Positions 61,811 to 64,000 of a stretch of DNA of 64,000 bases are shown here, piece by piece (positions within the stretch are counted from its first letter, which is position 1; every line of letters starts with the position of its first letter). The notes under the pieces were generated by a model. That model did not search any database, was not told where the DNA came from, and worked only from the letters and a program-made list of their open reading frames with translations. Origin of the DNA: Pontederia crassipes (taxonomy: Eukaryota; Streptophyta; Magnoliopsida; Commelinales; Pontederiaceae); NCBI GenBank assembly GCA_030549335.1, contig CM060195.1:43654991-43718990 (forward strand). The letters are read 5' to 3'. The translations under genes and the position numbers were made by a program.

Positions 61811-64000
61811 TAATGATAATAACCCTCTTGAAGAAGAGAAAATAAAAAGGATTAGTGAGTTCTATACAGATTGGGTTGGGATACAAAAGTAGGGCGGAGA
61901 TAGGAGCAACCGAGCAAGTAAACGGCTTTAAAGATGATGTATGCTATTAGATTAGTAAATCTCTTTGTGGTACCAAAGAGTAGAGATTTCTTCTGTCAGT
62001 AGTGGGATCTTTTTATTAACTTGACAGTGACAAATTGGTGAATAGAACAGGTTATAATTATACAATTATGTAGTTCTCTACCATCTTGCATGGAGCTGGG
62101 ACGAGTATGTAAAATACCCACCAATATTTTGCCCTATCAAATCGATAAGATTCATGAGAATTAATCGAGAAAATAAAAAGGAAATTTTCTTTTGCTTTAT
62201 TTGTTTGCCTCTCATATTCTTTAGTGGCATGGCATGCACGAATGCCCGTGACTTTAATTCCTCGTTACCAGGACTATTTTCGTTGACCAAAACTTTGCTC
62301 GGTATATCATAACCGAACCGGTGACTGGATGTCCGATAACATAATTCAGCTTGGTTAGAACCCCATCCTGACGTATGTTTTAAGCATTTTGGTCTATGAA
62401 ATATTTGTCATAATTAGTCTTTCACATGCTTGAGGTGGATGATGAGTGTTGTATTATGCTATTAGACATAGCTCAATTGGAGTCCGATATGCATCCATCC
62501 TTGCAAATGTCAAATTCACATCCGTATTGTTTGTTCTTCATTGAATCATCATCGGAATCAATAAGTACATGATGTTAACTTAGCCATCTTTGTTGAGAAT
62601 ACTTTGGCCGCAGCTGGAAGCTTAATGGGCGAGCAGGTGAAAATTTGTGTTCGTACAACTTTGTGAACCTAAAACACGGACATGTAACTTTCCTACGGCT
62701 TAATAATATGGATGATTTCACTGTAATCATCCTCCGTCAAAAGAAGAAATAGTCATCTCTGTTCTTGTAGCTTAACCACGTCACAGGAGTGAGATTGCAG
62801 GGTGGGATTTGTTCTTTTGTATAAACATTAACCATGTCAGATATTTTGACTGTTTGGTTAGCTTTAAAAATCTGGCTTGCCTAATTTACTAGTGTTGTGG
62901 TTCTTTCTGTCCACTTCGTCTCATTTCCACTTCTTTTTTTCTTCGGTGAAAAGATTTCCATCATCTTTTGATCGGCTGGTTTCTATATCTGATTTTTTTT
63001 AATTGAAACTGCAGTATATTACTAAATTCCCATGAATAGGCAAAACGTTATTCCTGTTGTCTTGCATGTCAATAATGCTCGCCTTTGCCTTCATCCTGCT
63101 TGCCCTTGCAGTTGAACTGTGAAAAAAGATCAATGATCGGTCTCAGAAACGTCACTGCTAAGGGATATTTGTTTATATGTTTCTCTCTTGAACTAAAGTG
63201 GGGGTTGCTGGTCCTTCAGACGTCAGGTTTAATTCTAGAAAAAAATAAATTATAATGGTGACCGATTAATTATGTTTTGATATTATGAAAGGAACTGTAC
63301 AGCTCTTTTATATAAACATTCACTCTCAGACAATTAAACATGATGTGGCTCATATATTTTTTTTTCCTAAAATGTATTATGATTAAAAGGGACAACTGTG
63401 TAACAAGTTTGCCTTTGCAGACATAAGCTATAGTAGTAAATATTTTCGAACGAGAATTACTAATAATTTTGAGGCGGAGCAACTGCATATGCGGTGATAG
63501 AGTGGTGTGATGAGGGATCAGGTGGTGAAATATGACAGTGTCATTAGAAAGCTTATATTTGAATAATAAAATGTAAAATTTAATTTTATCTTTTATTGTA
63601 TATCAAAATATTTATAATATTTAATGACTAACAAGTATTTATTATTTAATTTATTTTTTGTTGACCTATTTTTCCTACTATTATTATTATTTGTAATTAT
63701 TTTATTCATCTATTTTAAAATTAGAGATAAATATAGATTAAAAATAAATAAAAAATATGTTATCATAATATTTATCAATATAAGAGAGAGAGAATATAAG
63801 TTAATGAGAATAGAAGACGAGTCAGTGAAGGAGAAAGAGAGGGGGAAAGAGAAGAGGAGGATTAATTTGATTCGTGAAATAAAAAATATAATGCTTTAAC
63901 TACTACATGTCATTTCTCCTAATTATATAAAATAATTATTCAATATGATTCATATCTTCCTATACGCCTCCACTTTCTTAAATCTATATTCCCTTCAGTT

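Larger units (their letters stand above)
59754..64000. other. gene-free intergenic region
   Basis: The first few hundred bases are probably 3' UTR of the PAC1-like gene. Beyond that I see only short frames without domains, the minisatellite at 60410, the (TA)n run at 61757 and AT-rich sequence at the right edge (a low-complexity frame at 63624-63899). Confidence 0.6.

Noticed and set aside
1-64000. tRNA or rRNA genes
   Set aside because: I scanned for typical tRNA A/B boxes and rRNA segments by eye and saw none; a covariance-model search would settle this.

Overview
The window is nuclear DNA of a flowering plant, probably a monocot. Genes have many short GT-AG introns, GC-rich first exons sit in AT-rich surroundings, and the repeats are typical plant families (hAT, CACTA, Mutator-like, Tourist-like, Helitron, RTE LINE). 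The species cannot be read from the sequence. The exon models below are hand-assembled: every junction is GT-AG and the reading phase closes.

Four host genes look real. (1) 297-2909, minus: an SFT2-type Golgi membrane protein, cut by the left window edge. (2) 28116-37860, minus: a complete 23-coding-exon histone H3K4 methyltransferase of the ATX3/4/5 type (PWWP, PHD, extended PHD, SET, post-SET). (3) 52133-57112, plus: a complete 15-exon NADP-dependent isocitrate dehydrogenase with an organelle-targeting-like N-terminus and an internal cytosolic-type start. (4) 58977-59753, plus: an intronless gene resembling plant proteasome assembly chaperone 1. A papain-like cysteine protease at 25776-26905 (minus) keeps its catalytic motifs but carries a stop and a frameshift, so it reads as a recent pseudogene.

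Most of the rest is transposon-derived. 3-12.9 kb is very AT-rich, with a MITE, two Helitron-like 3' ends, a CACTA end and diverged tandem repeats. 12968-19290 is a full hAT element with a perfect 8-bp target duplication; its transposase gene is intact apart from one in-frame TGA. 21748-25494 is a CACTA element with a decayed accessory protein and no catalytic transposase. 39.7-52 kb holds a Tourist-like element, an LTR-like sequence, two Mutator-like elements, and a Pack-MULE-like element that carries a U-box gene fragment and has a second, decayed hAT (46346-50653) inserted in it. RTE LINE tails sit in an ATX intron, in an isocitrate dehydrogenase intron and in intergenic DNA, each with target duplications.

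I found no operon, CRISPR array or novel multi-gene system. The most useful observations are the near-intact hAT, the nested Pack-MULE, the 41-bp RTE tail insertion and the fresh protease pseudogene. 59754-64000 holds no gene I can support.
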